A DNA stretch of 64,000 bases from Proteiniclasticum sediminis (GCF_018128025.1 NZ_JAGSCS010000003.1:124001-188000), one strand, 5' to 3'; shown: positions 26,286-34,945, counted from the first letter of the stretch. Notes: generated from the sequence alone by a model not told the origin. Program-made: numbers and translations.

Positions 26286-26310
26286 AAAACCTCCGACAAG
26301 GAGGTTTTTT
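26286..26310 (+). terminator. Intrinsic terminator after the coiled-coil gene
   Basis: Arms AAAACCTCC and GGAGGTTTT, loop GACAA, followed by T. Confidence 0.9.
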
Positions 26311-26317
26311 CATAGGA

Positions 26318-26354
26318 AAAAGCCCGTTCTCCACGATTTGGAAAACGGGCTTTT
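26318..26354. terminator. Bidirectional terminator before the minus-strand coiled-coil gene
   Basis: Perfect arms AAAAGCCCGTT (26318-26328) and AACGGGCTTTT (26344-26354). On the minus strand it ends the gene at 26366. Confidence 0.85.
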
Positions 26355-26365
26355 GATCGTTTCGG

Positions 26366-27250
26366 TTAGGATGCTGCCAGTTCTTCTTCCACGTCCTCAA
26401 GCTTGGCGTTGAGTTTCAGGAGAATTCCCTGGAGGGCCGCGATGAACTCATCGATGCGGTCCAGATTGGCGTCAATTTTTCCCCGGATGCTCCAGTCGGA
26501 GAAGATATTGTCGAAGGCAATATCGAAAAACTTCTCCGTGCCGGAGATGACTTCGAGTTTTTGGCCCAAGGCCATATCCACATCCTGGAGCTCCTTCATC
26601 ATGAGGCTTTGGGAAGCGCTGATGGCGGAAACGATCTCATTGGCTTCGTCGATGCGGGAGTATTTCATGACATCGGTGAGGAGTCCGCCGCCGAAGAAGG
26701 TGTCATAGGTGGACCATCCTCGGGCTTTGCCGAAGCTTTCTTCGGCTTTTTCAGCTAAAGTCATGACGTGTTCCACGGCGTTCACGGCTTCCACGAGCTC
26801 CTTGCGGAGGCTGTGGAGCTGGCTGCGCTTTCGGGTGAGCTCTTCCTTCAGTGCCTGACCCTCGGGGTAATCCGTGAGGATCAGGTGGGTGAGGCGTGCT
26901 TTCTCGGCCTCCAGAGCACTTAGCTGCTCGGTGAGCCGCTGGTTTTCCTGGATGAGGAGGCTGAGGGAAACCGTATAGTCATCATACTTCATCTTGGCTT
27001 CCACGTATTCCTGGTATTCCTTGGTATAGGCCTCTTCGGAATTTCCCCGGAGCTTGCGGACGATCCGCGCCAGGGAGAACTCCTGGAGCATATCCACATC
27101 GCGCTTTTCCTGTTCCATGGCCAGGAGGAATGCCTCCTTCTGGCGTTTTGCGCTGTCCATCATGCCCTGCATGTCCTGCTTTTTTCGTTTCAGCACCTGC
27201 AGTTCTTCTTCGGTGCAGTGCAGCTGGTCCTGTGCTTCCTGATAGTTCAT
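26366..27250 (-). CDS. Coiled-coil protein of unknown function
   Basis: Protein of 294 residues that I do not recognise beyond its shape. Residues 1-60 and 95-165 are heptad-rich helices (CTEEELQVLKRKKQDMQGMM; LTEQLSALEAEKARLTHL). In the middle is a conserved-looking segment GWSTYDTFFGGGLLTDVMKYSRIDEA, and the C-terminus is helical again (ANLDRIDEFIAALQGILLKL). No signal peptide or membrane span, so probably cytoplasmic. The start is unusual: the SD GGAGG lies 27 bases before the ATG, and a perfect hairpin (27260-27275) lies between them. An in-frame stop in the hairpin loop rules out an earlier start. Confidence 0.75.
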   Translation of the reverse strand: MNYQEAQDQLHCTEEELQVLKRKKQDMQGMMDSAKRQKEAFLLAMEQEKRDVDMLQEFSLARIVRKLRGNSEEAYTKEYQEYVEAKMKYDDYTVSLSLLIQENQRLTEQLSALEAEKARLTHLILTDYPEGQALKEELTRKRSQLHSLRKELVEAVNAVEHVMTLAEKAEESFGKARGWSTYDTFFGGGLLTDVMKYSRIDEANEIVSAISASQSLMMKELQDVDMALGQKLEVISGTEKFFDIAFDNIFSDWSIRGKIDANLDRIDEFIAALQGILLKLNAKLEDVEEELAAS

Positions 27251-27259
27251 TTCGTTGTG

Positions 27260-27275
27260 GCGGGCCTAAGCCCGC
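27260..27275 (-). other. Hairpin between SD and start codon
   Basis: On the minus strand GCGGGC-TTAG-GCCCGC, placed between GGAGG (27282-27278) and the ATG at 27250. Folding would bring the SD to about 11 bases from the start. Confidence 0.6.
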
Positions 27276-27352
27276 TTCCTCCTTCTGTCCATGATTTTGC
27301 ATAGGCTAATTATAGCGTAAATGTTTTGGAAATGGCGGATCTTCAGAGAACT

Positions 27353-27886
27353 TTAATCGGTGAGGATCCGTTCATAGAGCCGGAACCACTTCAGGTGGGG
27401 ATAGGGCAGACCCAGATCCACCAGGCCGCAGGGCAGAAATCCTTCGGACTCGTAAAGGGCCATGGCGGGGAGATTCTTTTCCCAGACGTCCAGGCGAAGG
27501 CTCCTCATCTGGCGGCGTTTTCCCTCTTCCACGGCAAAGCGCAGCAGGGCGCGGCCGATCCCCTGCTGTTGGGCCTTGGGGTGGACGGCGAAGGTGTGGA
27601 TCACGAAGATCTTTTCATAATCCTGTGCGTTGTCCCAGAGTCCTTCTCCATAGGCAGGTTCGGGATCATGGCTGAGAATGAGGGTGCCGAGAATCTCATC
27701 TTCTAGGCAGGCGACAAAAAGGGTCTGGGTGAGAATCCCCTGGAGGGCGGTGTCGCGGGCCGGGTAGATTCCTTTTTTCCATCCGGGGTGGTTCACTCCC
27801 TGTTCCAAGGCGTCGTTCAGGGCATCATAGAGATTTTCCAGGGCATCCAGATCCTTGAGGGTGCCTTTGCGAATGATCGGTTCCAT
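27353..27886 (-). CDS. GNAT family N-acetyltransferase
   Basis: Acetyl-CoA dependent acetyltransferase of 177 residues; substrate unknown. The N-terminal strand and helix (IIRKGTLKDLDALENLYDAL) open the fold. The acetyl-CoA site is IHTFAVHPKAQQQGIGRALLRFAVEEG, with the Q-x-x-G-x-G/A pattern. After it come LRLDVWEKNLPAMALYESEGF and the final strand. ATG 27886 has AAGGAGA before it; an earlier ATG would add 19 residues across the tRNA terminator and is unlikely. It lies downstream of tRNA-Pro on the same strand. Confidence 0.88.
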   Translation of the reverse strand: MEPIIRKGTLKDLDALENLYDALNDALEQGVNHPGWKKGIYPARDTALQGILTQTLFVACLEDEILGTLILSHDPEPAYGEGLWDNAQDYEKIFVIHTFAVHPKAQQQGIGRALLRFAVEEGKRRQMRSLRLDVWEKNLPAMALYESEGFLPCGLVDLGLPYPHLKWFRLYERILTD

Positions 27887-27917
27887 GAGGGTCTCCTTTT
27901 CAATAGAAGAGTGAGGA

Positions 27918-27952
27918 TAAGTAAAAAGAGGCCTGATCTTCATCAGGCCTCT
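27918..27952 (-). terminator. Terminator of the tRNA-Pro gene
   Basis: Perfect 11-bp stem AGAGGCCTGAT (27927-27937) with its complement (27942-27952); on the minus strand it ends in TTTTTACTT, 13 bases after the tRNA. Confidence 0.85.
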
Positions 27953-27964
27953 CCATGTTCCTTA

Positions 27965-28041
<77 letters not shown>

Positions 28042-28057
28042 AAAACGGAACATTGCT

Positions 28058-28086
28058 ATTATAACGCGAATCGCAGCAAGGTTCAA
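28058..28086 (-). promoter_or_regulatory. Promoter of tRNA-Pro
   Basis: On the minus strand -35 TTGAAC (28086-28081), a 17-base spacer and a perfect -10 TATAAT (28063-28058), 17 bases before the tRNA. Confidence 0.8.
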
Positions 28087-28157
28087 GATGCCCATGGGAG
28101 TTTTTGCCAAAACTTCCGGGGAAACTTCGGGGGAAGGCTTCTGGAGGAAGGTTCAGC

Positions 28158-29351
28158 CTAGGGCTTGGGGAACCCTTGGTAGTCCCAGGCGGGATCGTAG
28201 TGGGCGTTAACTAGGGCATAGATTTGCGATGCCCGCTGGTCGGCCTTCTGGAACTCATCCAGGGTTCGGCTGAAATTATGCCTAAGGTCCAGGGTCCGGG
28301 TCTTTCGCACCGAGGCGAGGATTTCCCGTCCCCGTTCATTGCAGGCGAGAATCTTCACCGACGGCGGGGTGGTTCGGCGAAGCCGGACCAGGTCCGCCTG
28401 GTCCAGCCCCAGGAGAAACTGAAAGAGTATCCGGGAGATTCTAGTATGGGTATACCGCTTGGTTTTAACCTCCTGGAGAAACTCCGCCAGGGTTTCCTCC
28501 CGCAGGTGGGAAAGCTTAGACAGGATCCGCTGGTCCAGCCCTTCCTGGGCGTCGGGCAGCCGGGCCAGGTCATGGCCTTCCAGGAGAAGACGGTAGAGGA
28601 GCAGGGGCCTGAAGTCCTCTTCCGTGACAAAGGGATACCCCGCAGTTTTCAGGTCTTCCAGGGTGGCTGCCACCGCAGAGGGGATGAATCCATGCCAGGA
28701 AGCATCCTCCAGGATCCCTTTGCGCAGGGCTGTGGCGGAGGCAAACTGCTCCTCCTGGAGCGTCTGGTCGTGGTAGTCTTTTCCTTGGCGCCGGAGGGTA
28801 TAGGGGGTGATGGGGGAACCCAGGCGGATGAGGGCTTTCAGGTATTCAATGCCCAGGATGTTGTTGGGGCTTTTGGCCATGGCGGGATCCAGGGAAGCGT
28901 CATAGGCGAGGAGGGCTTCACTGCGGGCTACGGGATAGGAGAGTCCCTTGGCCAGGGCTTCCTGGAGGTGGGCCTGATAGACGGGAGGTTCTGCCGAGAG
29001 GATGTGGGCGATCTTCTGTAGGGGTGCCAGGTCTCCTGCTTCCGATCCGAAGGAGAGGAGATCCACCCCGTGAAGAGCATCGAGAATTCTCACCGCTCCT
29101 TCGGCAAAAAACTCCGCCGAGGAAAGGGCAAAGGGGACGGGGAGTTCCAGGACCAGATCCGCTCCGCCCAAAAGGGCCATCTCCGCCCGGCGGTATTTGT
29201 CCACCAGGGCAGGATTGCCCCGCTGGACAAAGTTTCCGGACATGAGGGCGAGAATATGGGTGGCGCCCGTTTCTTCCCGGGTTTTCCGGATCTGATACTC
29301 GTGTCCTTTATGGAAAGGATTATATTCGGAAATGATGGCCGCAGTTTTCAT
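28158..29351 (-). CDS. tmcAL: tRNA(Met) cytidine acetate ligase TmcAL
   Basis: Uses acetate and ATP to acetylate the wobble cytidine of elongator tRNA-Met; 397 residues. The N-terminal nucleotidyltransferase core has AAIISEYNPFHKGHEYQI with the HxGH-type site and the family stretch MSGNFVQRGNPALVDKYRRAEMAL. Later conserved parts are SFGSEAGDL, SPNNILGIEYL and TATALRKGI. SD GAAGGAGA. Pta-AckA, which handles acetate, lies back to back with it; this neighbourhood is common in Clostridia. It may share readthrough to the tRNA downstream. Confidence 0.93.
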   Translation of the reverse strand: MKTAAIISEYNPFHKGHEYQIRKTREETGATHILALMSGNFVQRGNPALVDKYRRAEMALLGGADLVLELPVPFALSSAEFFAEGAVRILDALHGVDLLSFGSEAGDLAPLQKIAHILSAEPPVYQAHLQEALAKGLSYPVARSEALLAYDASLDPAMAKSPNNILGIEYLKALIRLGSPITPYTLRRQGKDYHDQTLQEEQFASATALRKGILEDASWHGFIPSAVAATLEDLKTAGYPFVTEEDFRPLLLYRLLLEGHDLARLPDAQEGLDQRILSKLSHLREETLAEFLQEVKTKRYTHTRISRILFQFLLGLDQADLVRLRRTTPPSVKILACNERGREILASVRKTRTLDLRHNFSRTLDEFQKADQRASQIYALVNAHYDPAWDYQGFPKP

Positions 29352-29416
29352 GGAGCGTTCTCCTTCAGAATATGGTTATTTATACTGTATTTCTATTTCA
29401 TTTTACGTCCTTTGAC

Positions 29417-29446
29417 TTGAAAAGGGCAACAGGTAAGTTGTATTAT
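29417..29446 (+). promoter_or_regulatory. Promoter of pta-ackA
   Basis: -35 TTGAAA (29417-29422), an 18-base spacer and -10 TATTAT (29441-29446). Confidence 0.65.
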
Positions 29447-29501
29447 ATTAGAAGGTATGTTGTAAAAAAACTTGTATGTTGTTGTGGAAAGGAGATTTAT
29501 G

Positions 29502-30500
29502 ATGGATTTTGTATCCAAAATGAAGGAACTGGCAAAAAGTGACGTAAAGTCAATAGTTCTCCCCGAGGGAAATGAGGAGAGAAACCTCAAAGCCGCCCAG
29601 ATCATTACGGAGGAAAAACTGGCATCCGTAGTTCTCGTCGGCAGCCGGACAGAAATCGAGGAAAAGGCAAAGGCACTGGGGGTAAACCTCAGCGGGATCA
29701 CCATTGAAGATCCAGCCACCTCAGAAAAGACCAAGACCTATGCGGAAGCGCTCTATGAGCTGCGCAAAAGCAAGGGGATGACCCTGGAAACCGCAGAAAA
29801 AGTCATTCAGGATCCCATGTATTTCGGAACCATGATGGTGAAGCTCGATGACGCCCAGGGAATGGTTTCTGGTGCAGTACACACCACAGGCGATCTTCTG
29901 CGTCCCGGTCTGCAGATCATCAAGACCGCTCCCGGAATCAGCGTGGTATCCTCTTTCTTCATCATGCTGCTGAAGGATGACAAGTATGGTGCCGAAGGAC
30001 AGATGCTCTTCGCAGACTGTGCCGTTAACCCCAACCCCAACAAGGATGAGCTGGCAGCCATTGCCATTGCCACGGCAGAATCCGCCAAGAACCTCTTGAA
30101 AATCGATCCCAAGGTGGCCATGCTGTCCTTCTCTTCCATGGGAAGCGCCAAGCATGAACTGGTGGACAAAGTGGTGGAAGCCACAAAGATCGCCAAGGAA
30201 CTTCGCCCTGACCTGGCCATCGACGGGGAGCTCCAGCTGGATGCCGCCATCGTGGAGTCCGTTGGAAAGCAGAAGGCGCCCACTTCCGCTGTAGCGGGTA
30301 AAGCCAACGTTCTGGTCTTCCCCGATCTCCAGGCTGGAAACATCGGCTATAAGCTTGTGCAGAGACTGGCTGGCGCCGAAGCCATCGGACCCATCTGCCA
30401 GGGATTTGCCAAGCCCATCAATGACCTTTCCCGCGGATGCAGTGTGGAGGACATCGTCAATGTTGTCGCCATCACCGCAGTGCAGGCTCAGAATCAGTAA
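29502..30500 (+). CDS. pta: Phosphate acetyltransferase
   Basis: Interconverts acetyl-CoA and acetyl phosphate; 332 residues, the short Pta type without extra N-terminal domains. Motifs: SIVLPEGNEERNLKAAQII, GMVSGAVHTTGDLLRPGLQIIKT, FADCAVNPNP, AMLSFSSMGSAKH, and FPDLQAGNIGYKLVQRLAGAEAIGPI. ATG 29502 fits an SD GGAG with 7-base spacing; ATG 29499 is also possible. Followed by ackA after 29 bases; together they yield ATP and acetate. Confidence 0.97.
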   Translation: MDFVSKMKELAKSDVKSIVLPEGNEERNLKAAQIITEEKLASVVLVGSRTEIEEKAKALGVNLSGITIEDPATSEKTKTYAEALYELRKSKGMTLETAEKVIQDPMYFGTMMVKLDDAQGMVSGAVHTTGDLLRPGLQIIKTAPGISVVSSFFIMLLKDDKYGAEGQMLFADCAVNPNPNKDELAAIAIATAESAKNLLKIDPKVAMLSFSSMGSAKHELVDKVVEATKIAKELRPDLAIDGELQLDAAIVESVGKQKAPTSAVAGKANVLVFPDLQAGNIGYKLVQRLAGAEAIGPICQGFAKPINDLSRGCSVEDIVNVVAITAVQAQNQ

Positions 30501-30529
30501 AATAAGAAATAAAGGATGGATTTAGATTC

Positions 30530-31720
30530 ATGAAAATTCTAGTTATTAATTGCGGAAGTTCCTCACTGAAATATCAGCTCATCGACATGAGCAACGAAGA
30601 ATCCCTGGCCCAGGGCCTGGTGGAAAGAATCGGCATTGAAGGCTCCAAGCTGACGCAGAAGGTGGAAGGAAGAGACAAGTTTGTCCTCACCGTTCCCATG
30701 AAGGACCACAAAGATGCCATCGCCCATGTGATCGATACCCTGCTGGACAAGGTTCAGGGCGTCATCGCTTCTGCTGATGAGATCGGCGCAGTGGGACACC
30801 GCGTAGTTCACGGCGGAGAGAAGTATGCATCCTCCGTGGTGATCGACGAGGAAGTCATGAAGGATCTTAATGACTTTGCTGTGCTGGCACCGCTGCACAA
30901 TCCTCCCAACATTATTGGCATCAACGCCTGCAAGGAACTGATGCCCAGCACCAAGATGGTGGCTGTATTCGACACCGCGTTCCATCAGACCATGCCTGAA
31001 AAAGCATTCCTTTATGGCCTTCCCTATGAGCTCTACAAGGAAAACCATATCCGTAAGTTCGGTTTCCACGGCACCAGCCATAAGTATGTGGCCTACCGTG
31101 CAGCAGAAATGCTGGGCAAGGATGTGAAGGACCTGAAGCTCGTCACCTGCCATCTGGGTAACGGTGCTTCCGTGGCTGCTGTAAACGGAGGAATCTCTGT
31201 GGACACCTCCATGGGCTTCACCCCTCTGGAAGGACTCCTCATGGGAACCCGCAGCGGTGACATCGATCCGGCCATCATCCCTTACCTCATGGATGTGAAG
31301 GGCTACAGCTATGAGGAAGTGAACAACATCCTCAACAAGAAGTCCGGTGTGCTCGGTCTGTCCGGCGTATCCTCCGACTTCCGTGACATCGAAGATGCCG
31401 CTGAGGCTGGAAATCCAAGAGCAAAGCTGGCGCTGGATGTCTTCCACTACAGAGTGAAGAAGTACATCGGCTACTTTGTGGCAGCCATGAACGGCATTGA
31501 TGCCCTGATCTTCACCGCTGGACTGGGCGAAAATGGCGTAGAGACTCGTGCAGAGATCGCCACTGACCTGGAATTCTTCGGAATCAATCTGGACAAGGAG
31601 AAGAACAATGTCCGCGGCAAGGAGAGAATCATCTCCACCGATGATTCCAAAGTCAAGATCATGGTTGTTCCCACCAATGAAGAACTCATGATTGCCCGGG
31701 ATACCCTGGCGCTGATCTAA
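30530..31720 (+). CDS. ackA: Acetate kinase
   Basis: Makes ATP and acetate from acetyl phosphate; 396 residues. Motifs: [15 protein letters not shown] at the start, [66 protein letters not shown] and FTAGLGENG. These cover both ASKHA halves and the catalytic residues. Ends the pta operon at a strong terminator. Confidence 0.98.
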   Translation: MKILVINCGSSSLKYQLIDMSNEESLAQGLVERIGIEGSKLTQKVEGRDKFVLTVPMKDHKDAIAHVIDTLLDKVQGVIASADEIGAVGHRVVHGGEKYASSVVIDEEVMKDLNDFAVLAPLHNPPNIIGINACKELMPSTKMVAVFDTAFHQTMPEKAFLYGLPYELYKENHIRKFGFHGTSHKYVAYRAAEMLGKDVKDLKLVTCHLGNGASVAAVNGGISVDTSMGFTPLEGLLMGTRSGDIDPAIIPYLMDVKGYSYEEVNNILNKKSGVLGLSGVSSDFRDIEDAAEAGNPRAKLALDVFHYRVKKYIGYFVAAMNGIDALIFTAGLGENGVETRAEIATDLEFFGINLDKEKNNVRGKERIISTDDSKVKIMVVPTNEELMIARDTLALI

Positions 31721-31730
31721 ATGAATCTTG

Positions 31731-31758
31731 AAAAAGGACCTTCGGGTCCTTTTCTTTT
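31731..31758 (+). terminator. Intrinsic terminator of pta-ackA
   Basis: Arms AAAAGGACC and GGTCCTTTT around a TTCG tetraloop, then CTTTT. Confidence 0.9.
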
Positions 31759-31773
31759 GTGATGAAAAATATC

Positions 31774-31828
31774 ATCAAACAAAATAGAATAATGTTTGAT
31801 TATAATGAGATATTGTGCTATTTTGTTT
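31774..31828 (+). promoter_or_regulatory. Promoter with two inverted repeats before the DUF2087 gene
   Basis: A -10 TATAAT lies at 31801-31806. Immediately upstream is a 7-bp inverted repeat ATCAAAC (31774-31780) and GTTTGAT (31794-31800). A second, perfect 11-bp inverted repeat AAACAAAATAG (31777-31787) and CTATTTTGTTT (31818-31828) brackets the -10. No good -35 is seen. The layout suggests operator sites, perhaps for the HTH protein encoded next. Confidence 0.6.
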
Positions 31829-31880
31829 ATAAAAGATTTTGTTGGGAAGGAAGTTTCCTGCACAGAAGGAGGGAGTGGAC

Positions 31881-32603
31881 ATGGAGAATAATGCAAACTG
31901 GAAGAAGAAAATCCTCGAGGAAGAGGAACGATGGGTCTGCCGGTACTGTGGAACGAGCTTTGAAAAGGATCAGATCTATCCCTGGGGAGATCAGCTGCTC
32001 ACGGCGAAAGGCCGCGCCAAGCGCCACGCCATGGAGCATGATCCCGTGAAAGAGATGCTAAAGCATCCCCGAAGCTACACCGGCCTTACGGAGGTCCAGG
32101 AGCTGTTTATTCCCCTTCTACATGAGGGGCTCCGGGATGAGGAGATTGCTGCAAGGATGAGGATTTCCCCCAGCACAGTGCGCAATCACCGATTCCGGCT
32201 GAAAGAGAAAGAACGGCAAGCCAGACGTTTCTTGGAACTCATGGATGCTCTTCACTGGGAGGAGCCCTCCCCAGCACCTCTCCACCGCGGCGCCACCATG
32301 GTGGATGACCGTTATGCCTTTACCGAGGAGGAATCGAAAAAAACGCTGTTGGCCCATATGACCCCAGAAGGAGCACTGAAGTCTTTTCCTGCCCGGGAAA
32401 AGAAAAAAATTATTGTCCTTGGCAAAATCGCGGAAAATTTTGTGCCGGGAACAGCATACAGCGAGGCTGAAGTGAATCGGATCCTTCAGCGGATTTTTGA
32501 AGATCATGTGCTGCTGCGTCGATATCTCATCGAGTATGGGTTTCTGGACCGATCCCGAGATGGTGCTCTTTACATGCGCAGGGAAGAAGAGTATACTGAA
32601 TAG
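31881..32603 (+). CDS. LuxR-type HTH and DUF2087 domain regulator
   Basis: Probable transcription regulator of 240 residues. The N-terminal part has a single zinc-like pair CRYCG, without a clear second pair. Residues about 70-105 form a LuxR-like helix-turn-helix (LHEGLRDEEIAARMRISPSTVRNHRFRLK). The C-terminal DUF2087 domain covers about 165-235 (FPAREKKKIIVLGKIAENF; YSEAEVNRILQRIFEDHVLLRRYLIEYGFLDR). DUF2087 is common in Firmicute regulators but its ligand is unknown. ATG 31881 has GGAGGGAG before it; an earlier ATG at 31839 is less likely. It is monocistronic between ackA and yceD. Confidence 0.85.
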   Translation: MENNANWKKKILEEEERWVCRYCGTSFEKDQIYPWGDQLLTAKGRAKRHAMEHDPVKEMLKHPRSYTGLTEVQELFIPLLHEGLRDEEIAARMRISPSTVRNHRFRLKEKERQARRFLELMDALHWEEPSPAPLHRGATMVDDRYAFTEEESKKTLLAHMTPEGALKSFPAREKKKIIVLGKIAENFVPGTAYSEAEVNRILQRIFEDHVLLRRYLIEYGFLDRSRDGALYMRREEEYTE

Positions 32604-32645
32604 GCCGAATGGCGAAAGTTTGCTGTCAGAAGCCAGGCAAAAGGC

Positions 32646-32674
32646 TTGACTTTTGAAATTTGACTTTATATAAT
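32646..32674 (+). promoter_or_regulatory. Promoter of yceD-rpmF
   Basis: -35 TTGACT (32646-32651), a 17-base spacer and a perfect -10 TATAAT (32669-32674). The leader has a hairpin CATCGG/CCGATG at 32710-32728. Confidence 0.85.
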
Positions 32675-32742
32675 TAATTGTGTTTGCTGGGAGGAATCCC
32701 GACACGCACCATCGGCGAAGCACCGATGACAGGAGATCCAAC

Positions 32743-33231
32743 ATGGAAATTTCACTGCAGGATTCAATCGGAAAATCTATAAGCAAGGATATCGATTTTG
32801 CCTACCACAAGGCGAATCTTGTTTACAACAATGAGACCATTGAAATTGTAGAACCTATTGCGGTCCGAGGCCAGGTAACGGTAAGCCAGGGGATTGCGGA
32901 TGTTAAGCTGTCCGTGAAAACCCGGATGCGGTATACCTGTTCAAGATGCCTCGATATTTTCGAGGAAGATTTTGAACTGGAGATCGACGAGAAGGTTTCA
33001 AAAGATGAACAAGAAGACGAGAATATCATTACCCTGGAGGAAGGGGATGTTCTCGATTTACGAGATGTTGTCCTGAATAACATCTATTCAGCATTACCTT
33101 TAAAGGTCCTCTGCAAAGAGGAATGCAAAGGTCTTTGTCAGGACTGTGGCTTCAATCTCAATCATGGAACGTGCGAATGTGCCCATGAGGAGTTGGACCC
33201 CAGATTCTCAGCCCTCAAAGACATGTTTTAA
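32743..33231 (+). CDS. yceD: YceD/DUF177 family protein
   Basis: Protein of 162 residues of the YceD (DUF177) family, tied to 23S rRNA accumulation and always near rpmF. The core has RMRYTCSRCLDIFEEDFELEIDE with one CxxC pair, an acidic middle part, and a C-terminal cysteine-rich end CKEECKGLCQDCG and CECAHEELDPRFSAL. The ATG at 32743 follows AGGAGA; an earlier in-frame ATG overlaps the leader hairpin and is rejected. rpmF follows after 12 bases. Confidence 0.92.
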   Translation: MEISLQDSIGKSISKDIDFAYHKANLVYNNETIEIVEPIAVRGQVTVSQGIADVKLSVKTRMRYTCSRCLDIFEEDFELEIDEKVSKDEQEDENIITLEEGDVLDLRDVVLNNIYSALPLKVLCKEECKGLCQDCGFNLNHGTCECAHEELDPRFSALKDMF

Positions 33232-33243
33232 GGAGGTGTAATA

Positions 33244-33429
33244 ATGGGAAATCCAGCCAGAAAATTTTCTAAAGGCAGAAGAGACAGAAGAAGAGCATCC
33301 ACATTCAAGGTCGGTGCACCTGGAATCACGGAGTGTCCACAGTGCCACGAAATGAAGCTTGCACACAGAGTCTGCAAGCATTGCGGATTCTACAACGGTA
33401 AGGAAGTCGTAGCCACAGAGGTGGAGTAG
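33244..33429 (+). CDS. rpmF: 50S ribosomal protein L32
   Basis: Large-subunit protein of 61 residues, zinc type: CPQC and CKHCG pairs. The N-terminus GNPARKFSKGRRDRRRA is the usual basic L32 start. SD AAGGAGG. Cotranscribed with yceD, terminated directly after the stop. Confidence 0.97.
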   Translation: MGNPARKFSKGRRDRRRASTFKVGAPGITECPQCHEMKLAHRVCKHCGFYNGKEVVATEVE

Positions 33430-33457
33430 GAAAGTCTTAGGACTTTCCTTTTTTTTG
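33429..33457 (+). terminator. Intrinsic terminator of yceD-rpmF
   Basis: Arms GGAAAGTC and GACTTTCC, loop TTAG, then eight T. The 5' arm overlaps the last base of the rpmF stop codon. Confidence 0.9.
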
Positions 33458-33606
33458 CCATTTTTTCATGGATTCGTGGCGGTGCCGGGGCTTTTGTGGG
33501 ATAATGATTCCAAGATTCCTTTGCCGGTCTTTGAAGCCGGCAGAAAAAAGGACAGAAAGCAAAGGAGGGGACCAGGGCTTCTGGATCCCTGACAGGAGGG
33601 TTTGAT

Positions 33607-34614
33607 ATGAGAATCGCATTAGATGGCATGGGGGGAGATTTCGCCCCGGTGGAAACCGTTAAAGGCGCTGTGGAGGCCGTGAAGGCCTATGGCGTGGAGG
33701 TAACCATCACCGGTCCGGAGGAGATTATCCGGGCAGAACTGGAAAAGTATACCTATGACAAGAGCAAGATTGACATTCTGGATGCCCGGGAAGTGATCTC
33801 CCTCAATGAATCCCCGGTCATGGCCATTCGCCGGAAGAAGGACTCGTCTCTGCGCCGCGCCATGGACCTGGTGAAGGAAGGAAAAGCCCAGGCAGTGGTC
33901 TCTGCGGGCTCCACCGGCGCCCTCCTGGCGGGCGGTCTCCTGGTCATCGGACGGGTGAAGGGGGTGGACCGGGCAGCTTTGGCCGCCCTCATGCCGGGGA
34001 AGAACGGCCACTTCATGATCATCGATCTGGGAGCCAATGCGGAAGTGAAGCCCCAGAACCTGGTGGAGTTTGCCAAGATGGGCACGGTATATTTCCAGGC
34101 CATCCAAGGGGTGGAAAGTCCCCAGGTGGGTCTCGTCAATATCGGCGCGGAAGAAGAAAAGGGCAATGAACTCACCAAGGCGGCCTATCAGCTGCTGAAG
34201 GAAGAAAGCGGCATCCGCTTCATCGGCAACGTGGAGCCCCGGGAAGTGTCCGACGGGGATGTGGAAATCCTGGTCTGCGACGGCTTCACCGGCAATGTGA
34301 TCCTGAAGATGTATGAAGGGGTCGTGAAAAATCTCATGGCCATGATCAAGGAGGCCATGATGAGCACCACCCGGGGAAAACTGGGCGGACTCCTGGTGAA
34401 ACCCAGCCTCAAGGCCTTCATGAAGAACCATGACTATAAAGAAGAAGGCGGGGCCTGCCTTCTGGGCGTGGACGGCATCGTGGTGAAAGCCCACGGCACT
34501 TCTGATGCCCGGGCGTTCATGAATGCCATCCGGCAGGGGAAGCGTTTCCACGAAAGCGGGTACCTGGAAAAGTTCAAGGAAAAGATGGAAGCCGGCAATT
34601 TTCCTGTTGCATAA
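33607..34614 (+). CDS. plsX: Phosphate acyltransferase PlsX
   Basis: Converts acyl-ACP to acyl phosphate, the first step of phospholipid synthesis in Gram-positives; 335 residues. Motifs: IALDGMGGDFAPVETVKGA, SAGSTGALLAGGLL, IIDLGANAEVKPQNL, NIGAEEEKGNELTK, VEPREVSDGDVEILVCDGFTGNV and GVDGIVVKAHGTSDARA. SD AGGAGG. It is followed by acpP after 45 bases. FapR, usual before plsX in many Firmicutes, is not present, and no fab genes separate plsX from acpP. Confidence 0.97.
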   Translation: MRIALDGMGGDFAPVETVKGAVEAVKAYGVEVTITGPEEIIRAELEKYTYDKSKIDILDAREVISLNESPVMAIRRKKDSSLRRAMDLVKEGKAQAVVSAGSTGALLAGGLLVIGRVKGVDRAALAALMPGKNGHFMIIDLGANAEVKPQNLVEFAKMGTVYFQAIQGVESPQVGLVNIGAEEEKGNELTKAAYQLLKEESGIRFIGNVEPREVSDGDVEILVCDGFTGNVILKMYEGVVKNLMAMIKEAMMSTTRGKLGGLLVKPSLKAFMKNHDYKEEGGACLLGVDGIVVKAHGTSDARAFMNAIRQGKRFHESGYLEKFKEKMEAGNFPVA

Positions 34615-34659
34615 CGGCATGATTTCTACTATCATACAGTTGATGGAGGTGAATGCGAA

Positions 34660-34893
34660 ATGATTTTTGATAAGGTAAAAGCCATTATCGTGGATAAACT
34701 CAGCGTGGATAGCGACGAAGTGACCCTGGAATCCAGCTTTGAGGATCTGGGTGCTGACTCCCTGGATATCGTGGAAATCGTCATGGCTCTGGAAGAAGAG
34801 TTCGACATCGAGATTTCCGATGATGAAGCAGAACAGGCCAAGACCGTTGGCGATGTCTGCAGCTATCTGAGCAACGTTCTCGGAGAAGAGTAA
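34660..34893 (+). CDS. acpP: Acyl carrier protein
   Basis: Carries growing acyl chains; 77 residues, acidic. The phosphopantetheine site is GADSLDIVE with Ser34. Its carrier arm comes from coenzyme A, made in part by coaBC and coaD of this window. SD GGAGGTGA is 10 bases upstream. Ended by a strong hairpin. Confidence 0.98.
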   Translation: MIFDKVKAIIVDKLSVDSDEVTLESSFEDLGADSLDIVEIVMALEEEFDIEISDDEAEQAKTVGDVCSYLSNVLGEE

Positions 34894-34899
34894 TGGAAT

Positions 34900-34945
34900 G
34901 TCCCGTATAGCGGCCTGGCCACTATACGGGACTTTGATTTTTCGC
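34900..34945 (+). terminator. Hairpin terminator after acpP
   Basis: Perfect arms GTCCCGTATAG (34900-34910) and CTATACGGGAC (34922-34932) with GGCC/GGCC inside, followed by TTTGATTTTT. Confidence 0.8.

Noticed and set aside
26982..27302. 106-codon minus-strand frame starting upstream of the coiled-coil gene
   Set aside because: It uses the well-placed GGAGG only as coding sequence and gives a low-complexity product; the 294-residue frame has clear heptads.
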